Shown piece after piece: positions 41,950 to 51,240 of a stretch of 64,000 nucleotides of DNA. Position 1 is the first letter of the stretch, and every line of letters begins with the position of its first letter. This stretch comes from Demequina oxidasica (lineage in GTDB: Bacteria; Actinomycetota; Actinomycetes; Actinomycetales; Demequinaceae), in assembly GCF_000975115.1 (NCBI RefSeq), contig NZ_BBRE01000001.1, positions 434,001-498,000 on the forward strand, in the 5' to 3' direction. Position numbers and translations under genes: made by a program. The notes under the pieces are model-generated. The model was given only the letters and a program-made list of their open reading frames with translations, was not told the DNA's origin and did no database searches.

Positions 41950-42768
41950 CTACCGCTGGGCGAGCATCTTCGCCCGGCGACGAGCGCCGATCTCACCGGC
42001 CGCAACGATGACGAGAGAGATGAGGAACATCGCGGTGCCGATCACGTTCACCTGCATCGGGATCCCACGCTGAGCGGAGCCCCACACGAACATGGGGAAT
42101 GTGACGGTCGTGCCAGAGTTGAGGTTGGTGATGATGAAGTCGTCGAACGACAGCGAAAACGCTAAGAGGGCGGCCGCGAGGATTCCGGGGAACACGAGCG
42201 GGAATGTGATGCGCCAGAACGTCTGCCATTCATTCGCATAGAGATCCATCGCGGCCTTCTCGAGGTTCGAGTCGAGACCAGCGAGGCGCGTCCTGACGGT
42301 GACCACCACGAATGACAGGCAGAACAGAATGTGAGCGATCAGGATGGTCACGAACCCCAGGCTGCCCCCCATGCCCGCGGCGACAAAGAGGGCCAAGAGC
42401 GAGGAACCCATCACGATCTCAGGGGTTGCCATCGGCAGGAAAATGAGGAGGTTCATCGTGGAGCGCCCCTCAAAGCGGTGGCGAACCAGCGCGAACGACG
42501 CGAGAGTGCCCAGGATCGTCGCGACGATCGTGGCTACCAGTGCAATCTCCACACTGACCCTAAGCGACTCACACATGCCGTTCGGCTCACATGGATTAAG
42601 CCAATTGTCCCAGGTAAAGGCCTGGAACTGGTAGAGATTCCTGGAGCCTGACGAGTCATTGAACGACATCAATGCCACGACAAAGTTGGGGATGTACATG
42701 TAGATCAGCACCAGGATGCCGAGCGTGATCATCAGGTGCTTGCCGATCCAGTTGCCAGCGCGGTGCAT
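41950..42768 (-). CDS. potC: Polyamine ABC transporter permease PotC-like
   Basis: A 272-residue permease with about six TMs and the EAA-type loop (AAMDLYANEWQTFWRITFPLVFPGILAAALLAF) that contacts the ATPase. ATG 42768 overlaps the potB stop as TGATG. With PotB it forms the membrane channel for spermidine/putrescine uptake. Confidence 0.83.
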   Translation of the reverse strand: MHRAGNWIGKHLMITLGILVLIYMYIPNFVVALMSFNDSSGSRNLYQFQAFTWDNWLNPCEPNGMCESLRVSVEIALVATIVATILGTLASFALVRHRFEGRSTMNLLIFLPMATPEIVMGSSLLALFVAAGMGGSLGFVTILIAHILFCLSFVVVTVRTRLAGLDSNLEKAAMDLYANEWQTFWRITFPLVFPGILAAALLAFSLSFDDFIITNLNSGTTVTFPMFVWGSAQRGIPMQVNVIGTAMFLISLVIVAAGEIGARRRAKMLAQR

Positions 42769-43631
42769 CACAGTAGTTCCTCCGTTCCGGCGCGGCGAAC
42801 ATAAACCAGGACCATCACCAGGATCAGCACCATCAGGATCACCGATAGCGCAGACGCGTGTGGGTAGTCGCCTGCCGTCGTGAACAGGGCCTGAATCTTG
42901 TTACCCACCATTTGAGTGTTCGGATTTCCGAGCAGGGACGCATTGATGTAGTCCCCGGATGCGGGGATGAAGGTCAGCAGCGTGCCGCCCACCACGCCGG
43001 GGATCGACAGTTTCCACGTCACGCTCCAGAACCCCTTCCATGGACTCGCGTAGAGATCCTGAGAGGCCTCGAGCAGTTGAGGGTCAATCTTCTCCAGGCT
43101 CGCATAGAGAGGGAGGATCATGAAAGGCAGGAAGTTGTAGGTCAGACCCGCAATCACCGCAAAGGGCGTCGCGAGGAGTCGGCCGTCCTCGCCCAACACA
43201 TGCAGCCACTGCAAGGACTCCACCACGAAGCCGTTGTCCGCGAGGATGAGTTTCCATGACAGCGTGCGCACCAGGAAGGATGTGAAGAAGGGCGCAATTA
43301 CCAGCACCAACATGACGGTCTTCCATCGCCCTGCCTTGAATGCGATCGCGTAGGCGAGTACATACCCCAACACAAGACAGAGCACCGTCGCTATACCCGC
43401 GTACACCAGCGAGCGCACAAAGTAGGGCCAGTAATCCGCGATCACGTCGACGTAGTTAGCGAACCGTCCGGCGAAGCGGTAGCCCGCGATGGGATTGCCC
43501 GACGGATCCGACAGTGAGGTCGTGAACAGGGACAGCAGCGGCACTAGGAAGAACAGTCCGAGCCACAGAGCAGCGGGGGCTATCAGCCAGTAGCCAACGT
43601 TCTTGCCGAACACTCGCTGCAGCGAAGTCAC
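42768..43631 (-). CDS. potB: Polyamine ABC transporter permease PotB-like
   Basis: A 287-residue permease with about six TMs and the EAA-type loop (ASQDLYASPWKGFWSVTWKLSIPGVVGGTLL). GTG 43631 lies one base after the potA stop, with the Glu-rich end of potA (GAGGAGGAG) serving as ribosome binding site. The longer frame to 43820 lies across potA and is rejected. Confidence 0.83.
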   Translation of the reverse strand: MTSLQRVFGKNVGYWLIAPAALWLGLFFLVPLLSLFTTSLSDPSGNPIAGYRFAGRFANYVDVIADYWPYFVRSLVYAGIATVLCLVLGYVLAYAIAFKAGRWKTVMLVLVIAPFFTSFLVRTLSWKLILADNGFVVESLQWLHVLGEDGRLLATPFAVIAGLTYNFLPFMILPLYASLEKIDPQLLEASQDLYASPWKGFWSVTWKLSIPGVVGGTLLTFIPASGDYINASLLGNPNTQMVGNKIQALFTTAGDYPHASALSVILMVLILVMVLVYVRRAGTEELL

Positions 43632-43632
43632 G

Positions 43633-44781
43633 CTACTCCTCCTCGCGCCCGGCCTGGGCGTCTTGCGAAGAGTCGAGGAGGAAGACGTATTCCTGACGCC
43701 AGGACACGTCAACCTTGGTGCCGAGCTCAACAAGACCACCGCGGACTCCACGGTTCTGCTCAAAGCACATGAGTTCTTGTCCCCACGGCATCTTGAGCAC
43801 GTACTCCGTAGAGACACCAAGATAACTTGCCCCGATGACGACGGCGCTCGAGAAGTGGTTACCCGGGTCGGCGAGCGACGTACCCTCTGGCTGGATCAGC
43901 AGCTTCTCGGGGCGAATGCCGATCCATCCCTCCGTGGAGTCCGTGTGCACCCGGCCCTGCTTGATCGAGACCACCGTTCCGTACATGTCGACCTTGACCA
44001 CGGCATCGGCGCCAGAGCCTTCGCGCCCGACTACGGTGCCCTTAATGAGGTTCGAGCGGCCCAAGAAGTTCGCGACGAAGGTGGTCTGCGGGTTGGTATA
44101 GAGCTCATACGGTGAACCCAACTGCTCGATCTCACCCTGGTTCATGACCGCGACGGTGTCTGCCATGGTCATGGCCTCCTCCTGGTCGTGCGTCACGTGG
44201 ACGAACGTCAGCCCCACCTCTTCCTGGATACGCTTGAGCTCGCCCTGCATCGAACGACGCAGCTTCAGGTCCAGCGCACCAAGGGGCTCGTCGAGTAGCA
44301 GCACCTCGGGGCGGTTGATCAGCGCCCGCGCGAGCGCCACTCGCTGCTGCTGGCCTCCCGACAACTGCGCCGGCTTTTTACCCGCCTGCTCGGTCAACTC
44401 GGTCAGTTCAAGTATCTCTTTCACCTGCGACGCAGACTCCTTAACTCCGCGACGTTTGGGCCCGAACTCGATGTTCTCCGCGATCGTGAGGTGTGGGAAC
44501 AGCGCGTAGTTCTGGAAAACCGTATTGACGGGCCTTCGGAACGGCTTCTCGCCTGTGATGTCCTGGTCGCCAATTTTTATGGTTCCCGCGGTCACCTCTT
44601 CGAGGCCCGCCACCATGCGCAACGTGGTGGTCTTGCCGCAACCGGACGGACCCAACAGGGCAAAGAACGAACCCTGGGGGATCACGAGATCCAGCGACTT
44701 CACCGCGGTGAAGCCGTTGGAGTAGCGCTTGTGTAAACCGCTCAGGCGCAGGTCGCGCCGTGGCTCGCTATCCGATGACAC
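43633..44781 (-). CDS. potA: Polyamine ABC transporter ATP-binding protein PotA-like
   Basis: A 382-residue ABC ATPase: Walker A GPSGCGKTT at 44-52, signature LSGGQQQR, Walker B LLLDEPL, and a C-terminal TOBE-like domain (about 290-365) characteristic of the spermidine/sulfate/maltose-type importers. GTG 44781 starts inside the potD 3' end (14-nt overlap). Confidence 0.87.
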   Translation of the reverse strand: MSSDSEPRRDLRLSGLHKRYSNGFTAVKSLDLVIPQGSFFALLGPSGCGKTTTLRMVAGLEEVTAGTIKIGDQDITGEKPFRRPVNTVFQNYALFPHLTIAENIEFGPKRRGVKESASQVKEILELTELTEQAGKKPAQLSGGQQQRVALARALINRPEVLLLDEPLGALDLKLRRSMQGELKRIQEEVGLTFVHVTHDQEEAMTMADTVAVMNQGEIEQLGSPYELYTNPQTTFVANFLGRSNLIKGTVVGREGSGADAVVKVDMYGTVVSIKQGRVHTDSTEGWIGIRPEKLLIQPEGTSLADPGNHFSSAVVIGASYLGVSTEYVLKMPWGQELMCFEQNRGVRGGLVELGTKVDVSWRQEYVFLLDSSQDAQAGREEE

Positions 44782-45952
44782 TCGTGTATTCCTTCTCGAG
44801 TACTGCCCGCTCCGCATCCGTGATCGCCTTGAAGCCGTGAGTCTTTGACAAGTACTCGGCCGTGGGGAAGATCAACGGGTTGTCCACGAGCGATGGGTCG
44901 ATCGACTCCATCTCCTCCCTGGCACCCTCAACCGGGCAGACGTACCAGACATAGGCGGCCAGTTTGGCGGCGACCTTGGGATCGTAGTAGTTATTGATCC
45001 ACTTCTCCGCGTTCGCCTTGTGCAAGCCCTGAACTGGCACCAGCATGTTGTCGGACCAGATCATCATGCCTTCCTCCGGCGGCAGGAAGACTAGATCCTC
45101 GTTGTCGGCGGCGGCCACGTCGCCGGACCACGCCACGCACGCCGCGATGTTGCCTGCGGCCAGGTCGTTGATGTATTCGTTACCGGTGAAGGCGCGAATC
45201 TGGCCTTCTGCACGCGCCTTCGACAACTTATCGAGGGCCGCCGAATACTGGGCGTCAGTGAAGTTCTCCGGATCCGCTCCGTCCGAGAGCATCAGCAGGC
45301 CCATCGTGTCTTCCATCTCCGTCAGCAAGGTGACCTTGCCCTTGAGGTCGGCACGCGTCAGCAGCTCGTCCATGGTGCGCACCTCTGGCACGAGCGCCCT
45401 GTTGTATGCGATACCAGTGAAGCCCGCCTGCCACGGTGCGGAGTAGTCGCGGTTGGGATCCCAGGTGGGCCCGCGCAGGGAGGAGATGAGATTCTTGTCG
45501 AGGTTCGGCACGTTGGCCTTGTCGAGCTTCTGCATCCAGCCCGCCTGCACCATACGCGCGGCCATCCAATCCGTCAGTACGAACAGGTCCCGACCCGTCG
45601 GCTGGCAGGCGCCCAGCTGGTTGCGCACCTTCGCGAAGAACTCGAGGTTGTCGTTTACGTCTGGGGTGTACGTCACCTGAAGTCCGGAGTCCTCCTGGAA
45701 CTGGGTCAACGTGGACACATAGTCGCCGTCATCGACATCGATGTACTCAGGCCAGTTCGACACTGCGAGCGTGGGCTCCGAGGCCGACATGTCGGTCGTG
45801 ATGCAGTCTGCGGTGGTACTGACGCCACCACTGCCGCGACTACTCAGGAACGCGAAGGCCGCGATACCGGCCACACCCGCCGCGCCTCCGATCAGCACAC
45901 CTCTTCGCGAGACGCCTTTCTTGCTGCTTTCCTCCGGCGAGACTTCAGACAC
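44768..45952 (-). CDS. potD: Polyamine ABC transporter substrate-binding protein PotD-like
   Basis: A 394-residue binding protein with a twin-arginine type signal (SRRGVLIGGAAGVAGIAAF) and the SBP_bac core (LAVSNWPEYID, then AKVRNQLGACQPTG...). GTG 45952 follows AGGAGG; the 18 codons above it lack support. No lipobox is evident, so it may be secreted folded by Tat and stay attached by its membrane span. First gene of potDABC, divergent from the AsnC gene. Confidence 0.83.
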   Translation of the reverse strand: MSEVSPEESSKKGVSRRGVLIGGAAGVAGIAAFAFLSSRGSGGVSTTADCITTDMSASEPTLAVSNWPEYIDVDDGDYVSTLTQFQEDSGLQVTYTPDVNDNLEFFAKVRNQLGACQPTGRDLFVLTDWMAARMVQAGWMQKLDKANVPNLDKNLISSLRGPTWDPNRDYSAPWQAGFTGIAYNRALVPEVRTMDELLTRADLKGKVTLLTEMEDTMGLLMLSDGADPENFTDAQYSAALDKLSKARAEGQIRAFTGNEYINDLAAGNIAACVAWSGDVAAADNEDLVFLPPEEGMMIWSDNMLVPVQGLHKANAEKWINNYYDPKVAAKLAAYVWYVCPVEGAREEMESIDPSLVDNPLIFPTAEYLSKTHGFKAITDAERAVLEKEYTSVIG

Positions 45953-46208
45953 GTCAACCTCCTGATGGTCAATTCCAACGAAGGCGAACCTAGAGGTCCG
46001 CCTCACTCCGATGTGTGCACGGATCCTGCGTCAGCGGGATTCTGAAATTGATACTGGCACGAAAATTCCCTCCTGGCGAGCATTTACTTGGAAAAAGGGG
46101 ACTTTCGCCACGAATCCAGCGTAAGTATTTACAAGATTGTAATGAAACCGTAGGACTGAACCGCCTGGCGGGTTGACCGGACCCTCGGGTGCGACCACAC
46201 TGCTAACC
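45953..46208. promoter_or_regulatory. Divergent promoter region with a palindrome
   Basis: The gap between potD and the AsnC gene is AT-rich for this genome and contains the perfect palindrome TTACAA-GA-TTGTAA (46129-46142). This is the natural place for the Lrp/AsnC protein to bind and control both sides. Confidence 0.45.
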
Positions 46209-46685
46209 ATGAACAATGCCGATTCCGCAAAGAACACCAGCCCGCTCGACCCCGTGAATAAGGTCATCATCGAGCAGTTGCAGCACGACGGTCGACTGTC
46301 CTACGCGGCTATCAGCAAGGTGGTGGGGCTGTCCGAGGCCGCCGTGCGCAGTCGGGTCCAGCGACTCATCGACACCGGCGTGATGCAGATCATCGCTGTC
46401 ACCAACCCCGTCGAGATGGGATTTGCGCGCCAAGCCATGGTGGGCATCAAGGTATCCGGGCCGCCAGAACCCGTCGCCGATGCGCTGGAATCGATTGACG
46501 AGGTGGACTACGTTGTCATCACCGCTGGGTCCTTCGATCTTCTTGTCGAAGTGGTGTGCGAGTCCGACGCACACCTGTATTCGCTGATCAGTAGGCAGAT
46601 CAGGTCCATTCCTGGCGTGGTCACCACGGAAACCTTCGTCTATCTCGAACTGCGCAAACAAACCTATTCATGGGGGGTGAAGTGA
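46209..46685 (+). CDS. Lrp/AsnC family transcriptional regulator
   Basis: A 158-residue regulator: N-terminal winged HTH (about 12-60, LDPVNKVIIEQLQHDGRLSYAAISKVVGLSEAAVRSRVQRL) and C-terminal RAM/AsnC domain (about 70-150). Such proteins sense amino acids and related compounds; with these neighbours polyamines, GABA or beta-alanine are likely cues. ATG 46209 chosen; the 12 codons above are not conserved-looking. The stop overlaps the next oxidase start. Confidence 0.85.
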   Translation: MNNADSAKNTSPLDPVNKVIIEQLQHDGRLSYAAISKVVGLSEAAVRSRVQRLIDTGVMQIIAVTNPVEMGFARQAMVGIKVSGPPEPVADALESIDEVDYVVITAGSFDLLVEVVCESDAHLYSLISRQIRSIPGVVTTETFVYLELRKQTYSWGVK

Positions 46686-48055
46686 CCGCACCTCCACCCT
46701 CACTGTGGCTGGACGGACTCGACTCTCCCATTACTCCCACCCGCCCCCTCGCGCGCGACATCGACGTTGACGTCGCGATCGTGGGGGCCGGCTTCACCGG
46801 ACTGTGGACCGCGTACTACCTCAGGCGCGCGCGGCCCGAAGCGCGCATCGCCATCGTCGAAAAGGAATTCGCGGGATTTGGCGCCTCGGGGCGCAATGGC
46901 GGGTGGGCATCGGCCCTCCTACCCACTTCACTCGCCACCCTCGCGAGGGAGCACGGCCGCGACTCGGCCCTCGCGTTCGATGCCGCGATGCGGGCCTCGG
47001 TGGACGAACTCATCACCGCAGCACGCGACATCGGCACGGACGCCCACATCGCCAAGGGCGGCACGGTAGTCGTGGCGCGCACCGCCCTTCAATGGGAGCG
47101 CGCGAGGGCGGAGGTGCGCGAGGCGAACGAGTTCGGGCTCGGCGATCACCTTCAACTCCTAGACCGTGACGCCGCTGCAAAACGACTCAATGCCACCGGA
47201 ACACTGGGCGGCACCTTCACCCCGGACTGTGCTGTCATTCAACCAGCACGTCTGGTGCGGGCACTGGCGGCGGCCGTGTCCGGCCTGGGCGTGGATCTGT
47301 ACGAGGGCACGCCCGCGACGGCCATCAGCCCGCACAAGGTGATTACACCCGGCGGTGAAATCACTGCCACGCACGTCATCCGCGCCACCGAGGGCTACAC
47401 GGCCGGGCTGCCGGGCTACAAGCGCGCCGTCGCGCCGGTCTACTCACTCATGATCGCAACGGCGCCGCTGAGCGATGCCCAGTGGCAGGAAATCGGCCTC
47501 GCTCAACGCGAGACATTCAGCGACTATCGCCACCTCATCGTGTACGGGCAGCGCACGGCGGACGGTCGAATGATCTTCGGCGGGCGGGGTGCGCCGTATC
47601 ACTTTGGATCTGCGACCCGGCCCGAGTTCGATACCCACGCCAAGGTGTTCACCAAGTTGCACGCCAGCCTGGCGGAGATGTTCCCCACGCTCGCCAACGT
47701 TGCTATCACCCACCGCTGGGGCGGTGCGCTCGGGATAGCTCGAGACTGGCACGCCTCTGTGGGGCTTGACTCCCACACGGGCCTCGGCTGGGCAGGCGGC
47801 TATGTGGGGGACGGCGTGACCACGACCAACCTCGCGGGCCGCACCTTGCGCGACTTGATCCTGGGCGAGGATACCGCCTTGACTCGCTTGCCCTGGGTGG
47901 GGCACCAGTCCCGGCGCTGGGAGATGGAGCCCCTGCGCTGGATCGGCGCCAACGCGGGGCTGGCCGCAATGAGCGTCGCCGACGCTGAGGAGCACCTCAC
48001 CCGCCGCCCATCAATGATCGCACGGGCGCTGTCTCCCCTGGTAGGCGGGCACTAA
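46682..48055 (+). CDS. FAD-dependent amine oxidoreductase, second PuuB-like
   Basis: A 457-residue DAO flavoenzyme with GAGFTG at 35-40 and GASGRNGGW (about 68-76), and the C-terminal GLGWAGGYVGDGVTTTNLAGRTL motif. GTG 46682 overlaps the AsnC stop as GTGA and has the GGGGGTG ribosome binding site. It is only distantly like the oxidase at 40356, suggesting a different substrate. Confidence 0.82.
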   Translation: MTAPPPSLWLDGLDSPITPTRPLARDIDVDVAIVGAGFTGLWTAYYLRRARPEARIAIVEKEFAGFGASGRNGGWASALLPTSLATLAREHGRDSALAFDAAMRASVDELITAARDIGTDAHIAKGGTVVVARTALQWERARAEVREANEFGLGDHLQLLDRDAAAKRLNATGTLGGTFTPDCAVIQPARLVRALAAAVSGLGVDLYEGTPATAISPHKVITPGGEITATHVIRATEGYTAGLPGYKRAVAPVYSLMIATAPLSDAQWQEIGLAQRETFSDYRHLIVYGQRTADGRMIFGGRGAPYHFGSATRPEFDTHAKVFTKLHASLAEMFPTLANVAITHRWGGALGIARDWHASVGLDSHTGLGWAGGYVGDGVTTTNLAGRTLRDLILGEDTALTRLPWVGHQSRRWEMEPLRWIGANAGLAAMSVADAEEHLTRRPSMIARALSPLVGGH

Positions 48056-48179
48056 TAACGCCCGCACCCTAAATCTGGGCCTAGGGCACACATTTGTGCA
48101 CGAGCGTTTCACGGAGCGGGCGACTAGGGGTGCGGACGTAGCGCGCATGAGGCGAATCGCCAGGCGGTGTGGCACCAAG

Positions 48180-48211
48180 ACGCCCCGACCTCTTTGCAGA
48201 GGCCGGGGCGT
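48180..48211. terminator. Bidirectional terminator between oxidase and adhE
   Basis: ACGCCCCG-A-CCTCT, loop TTGC, AGAGG-C-CGGGGCGT: a 13-bp stem with one A/C mismatch. It lies between the convergent genes ending at 48055 and 48258. Confidence 0.75.
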
Positions 48212-48257
48212 GGTGGTCCGCCGGAGTGTCCCCGTTCCGACGGAGATCTAGGGGTTG

Positions 48258-50984
48258 TCAGGCCTTAGCCTTGCGGTCGCCCTTCTTTGCGCTGGGGGCC
48301 GACTCGGTGACCACGCGGCCGCGGACCTCCTCATACCGCGCCCCGTAGTACGCGGACTCCATCATGATCTTCATGTCGTCCAGCATGGGCAGGCGGGGGT
48401 TCGCCGGTGCGCACTGGTCCTCGTAGGCGTTCATGGCCAAGGTGTCGAGGCTAGACATGAACGCCACCTCGTCCACTCCCACCTCCTGGAAGGAGCCCTC
48501 GATGCCGACCTTGACCCGCAACTCCTCTACCGCCGTGGCGTAAGCCTCGACAGCGATCTCCGGTGTCTCGTGGGCCAGGCCCAGCATCTTGGCAATCTCC
48601 TGGAAGCGCTCAGGGGCGACGTAGGTCTCCTGCTTAGGCCACGACGTGGGCTTGGTGGGCACCTTGCCGTTGTAGCGGATCACGTGCGGGAGGTAGATCG
48701 CGTTGGTGCGGCCGTGGGCGACGTGGAACATCGAGCCGGTCACGTGCGACATGGCGTGAACCAGTCCAAGGAACGCGTTACCGAAGGCCATCCCGGCAAT
48801 GGTCGCCGCGTTATGCATCTTCTCGCGAGCCTTGACCGCGGTGCCACCAACGGTGACAGACTCTTCGATGTTCTCGAAGACCAGGCGGATGGCCTGCAGG
48901 GCCATGCCATCGGTGAAGTCGTTGGCGTAGACAGAGACGTACGCCTCGGTGGCGTGAGTCAGGGCGTCGAAGCCGGAGTCCGCGGCCACGCGGGACGGCA
49001 GGTTGGCCGTCAGCACGGGGTCGATGATCGCGACCGTGGGGGTCAACGCGTAGTCGGCGAGCGGGTACTTGCGGCCCGTCTCCGTGTCCGTGATGACCGC
49101 GAACGGAGTTACTTCCGCGCCGGTGCCCGACGTCGTGGGAATGCAGACCAGCTTGGCTAGTTCGCCCAGCTTGGGGAAAGTGAAGGCTCGCTTGCGAACG
49201 TCGAAGAACTTTTCCTTGAGGTCGGAGAAGTCGACCTCGGGGTGTTCGTAGAGCAGCCACATCACCTTGGAGGCGTCCATCGGCGAGCCACCGCCCACGG
49301 CGATGATCGTGTCGGGCTTGAAGGCGCGGAGCGTCTCGGCGCCGGCCTTGACTGTGGCGATCGAGGGCTCGGGCTCGACGTTGTCGATGATCTGCAGCGC
49401 CACGTTGTTGTTGCGGCGGCGCAGGACGTCGATGACGGTGTCCACGACCCCGATGCGGGTCATGGTGGCGTCGGTGACGATGGTCACGCGGTCGACGTCT
49501 GGCATGTCGCGCAGGTACTGGATCGCGTTCGGTTCGAAGTAGACCTTGCTGGGCACCTTGAACCACTGCATGTTGTTGTTCCTGCGTCCGATTCGCTTGA
49601 CGTTGATGAGATTCACTGCAGTCACGTTATTGGAGACTGAGTTGTGGCCGTAAGAGCCGCAGCCCAGCGTCAGTGAGGGCAGGAAAGCGTTGTAGATGTC
49701 GCCGATTCCTCCGTGGCTTGAGGGCGAATTGCAGATGATGCGAACCGCCTTGACGCGACGCCCGAATTCCTGAATCAGCGCATCGTCCGTCGCGTGGATG
49801 GCAGCGGAGTGGCCGAGTCCGTTGAACTCCACCATCTGCTCGGCGTAGGTCAGGCCCTGCTCGGTGCTCGTGGCGCGCAGTACGGCGAGAACGGGACACA
49901 GCTTCTCACGGGTGAGTGGCTCGCCCTCCCCTACCTCGGCGACCTCGGCCAGAATGATGGACGTCTCGTCGGGCACGGAGAATCCGGCCTGCTCGGCGAT
50001 CCACTGCGGCGACTTGCCCACCACAGCGGGATTGAGCTTGGCGCCGGCGCAGTTTGAGCCGTCGGCCGCGACTCCAAAGATGAACTCTTCGAGCTTGGTC
50101 TTCTCTGCGGGGGTGACACGGTACGCGTGGAGGCGGTCGAACAGGCCGAGCGCCTCGTCGTAGATCGCGTCGTCCAGGATCACCGCCTGCTCCGAGGCGC
50201 ACACCATGCCGTTGTCGAAGGCCTTAGAGATCACGATGTCGTTGACAGCGCGACCCACCTTGGCGGATGTGTGAATGTACGCGGGCACGTTGCCGGCGCC
50301 CACTCCGAGCGCGGGCTTGCCGCACGAATACGCGGCCTTCACCATGGCATTGCCGCCGGTGGCGAGGATCAGCGCGACGCCGGGGTGGTTCATGAGCAGT
50401 CCGGTCGCGTCGAGTGAGGGGGTCTCGACCCACTGCACGCAGTTCTCAGGCGCGCCGGCGGCGACGGCGGCATCGCGGACGATGCGGGCTGCGGCCACGG
50501 AGGACTGCTGAGCGTTCGGGTGGAACGCGAACACGATGGGGTTGCGAGTCTTGATCGCGATGAGCGACTTGAAGATTGCGGTCGAGGTGGGATTGGTCAC
50601 CGGGGTGACGCCACATATGACGCCCACGGGCTCGGCGATCTCCGTGATACCCAGGATCGGGTCCTCGTTGATGACGCCCACTGTCTTCATGGGGCCCATC
50701 GAGTGAGTCACGTGTTCGCAGGCGAAGATGTTCTTCACGGCCTTGTCCTCGAATACGCCACGACCGGTCTCCTTGACCGCGTGAACTGCGAGCTCGCCGT
50801 GGTGATTGAGCGCAGCGACCGAGGCCTTCTTGACGATGTGGTTGATCTGTTCCTGGTCGAAGGCGTCGTATTCCACGAGTGCGGTCTGCGCCTTTTCAAC
50901 GAGGGTGTCGATGGCGGCAGCAACGTCAACGACGGCGCCTTCCTTCGAACTGGTGGTAGTCACGTCGGGGTTCGTGGTGGTCAT
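48258..50984 (-). CDS. adhE: Bifunctional acetaldehyde-CoA/alcohol dehydrogenase
   Basis: A 908-residue fusion. Residues about 25-455 are an acylating aldehyde dehydrogenase (GVTPVTNPTSTAIFKS; catalytic Cys in NGMVCASEQAV at C262). Residues about 470-885 are an iron-dependent alcohol dehydrogenase (GGGSPMDASK; FDALTHATEAYVS; GLVHAMSHVTGSMFHVAHGRTNAIYLPH with the metal-binding His). It makes ethanol from acetyl-CoA. The C-terminus has an extra Lys-rich tail. ATG 50984 follows GAGGAG. Slightly longer than the usual 870-890. Confidence 0.93.
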   Translation of the reverse strand: MTTTNPDVTTTSSKEGAVVDVAAAIDTLVEKAQTALVEYDAFDQEQINHIVKKASVAALNHHGELAVHAVKETGRGVFEDKAVKNIFACEHVTHSMGPMKTVGVINEDPILGITEIAEPVGVICGVTPVTNPTSTAIFKSLIAIKTRNPIVFAFHPNAQQSSVAAARIVRDAAVAAGAPENCVQWVETPSLDATGLLMNHPGVALILATGGNAMVKAAYSCGKPALGVGAGNVPAYIHTSAKVGRAVNDIVISKAFDNGMVCASEQAVILDDAIYDEALGLFDRLHAYRVTPAEKTKLEEFIFGVAADGSNCAGAKLNPAVVGKSPQWIAEQAGFSVPDETSIILAEVAEVGEGEPLTREKLCPVLAVLRATSTEQGLTYAEQMVEFNGLGHSAAIHATDDALIQEFGRRVKAVRIICNSPSSHGGIGDIYNAFLPSLTLGCGSYGHNSVSNNVTAVNLINVKRIGRRNNNMQWFKVPSKVYFEPNAIQYLRDMPDVDRVTIVTDATMTRIGVVDTVIDVLRRRNNNVALQIIDNVEPEPSIATVKAGAETLRAFKPDTIIAVGGGSPMDASKVMWLLYEHPEVDFSDLKEKFFDVRKRAFTFPKLGELAKLVCIPTTSGTGAEVTPFAVITDTETGRKYPLADYALTPTVAIIDPVLTANLPSRVAADSGFDALTHATEAYVSVYANDFTDGMALQAIRLVFENIEESVTVGGTAVKAREKMHNAATIAGMAFGNAFLGLVHAMSHVTGSMFHVAHGRTNAIYLPHVIRYNGKVPTKPTSWPKQETYVAPERFQEIAKMLGLAHETPEIAVEAYATAVEELRVKVGIEGSFQEVGVDEVAFMSSLDTLAMNAYEDQCAPANPRLPMLDDMKIMMESAYYGARYEEVRGRVVTESAPSAKKGDRKAKA

Positions 50985-51127
50985 TTCCGGACTTCTCCTC
51001 AAGAGGGAACTCGGCTCGGGATTCGGGTCGATGAACTACTTCCACGCTATGCCCGCCCTTGGCGGTTTCCTCGGGCCCTTGGTCCCGACTTGTCGGCGGT
51101 CTTGGCGGCCGCCTGGAAAAGCCGGCA

Positions 51128-51147
51128 CCAGCATCGGCCGATGCTGG
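51128..51147. promoter_or_regulatory. 20-bp perfect palindrome upstream of adhE
   Basis: CCAGCATCGGCCGATGCTGG is fully symmetric and lies 144-163 nt before the adhE start. Candidate redox or fermentation regulator site; it does not match the Rex or FNR consensus. Confidence 0.5.
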
Positions 51148-51154
51148 GGACAGC

Positions 51155-51194
51155 AAAATCGACCGGCACCATGTCCCGTGGGCCGGTCGATTTT
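51155..51194. terminator. Terminator after pflA
   Basis: AAAATCGACCGGC (51155-51167) pairs with GCCGGTCGATTTT (51182-51194), 13 bp with a 14-nt loop. On the minus strand it lies after the pflA stop and is followed by T-rich sequence. Confidence 0.7.
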
Positions 51195-51240
51195 GTGTAT
51201 TCCTAGGTGAGCGAGTCGACTCGCCTAGAAGTCTGAGGTC

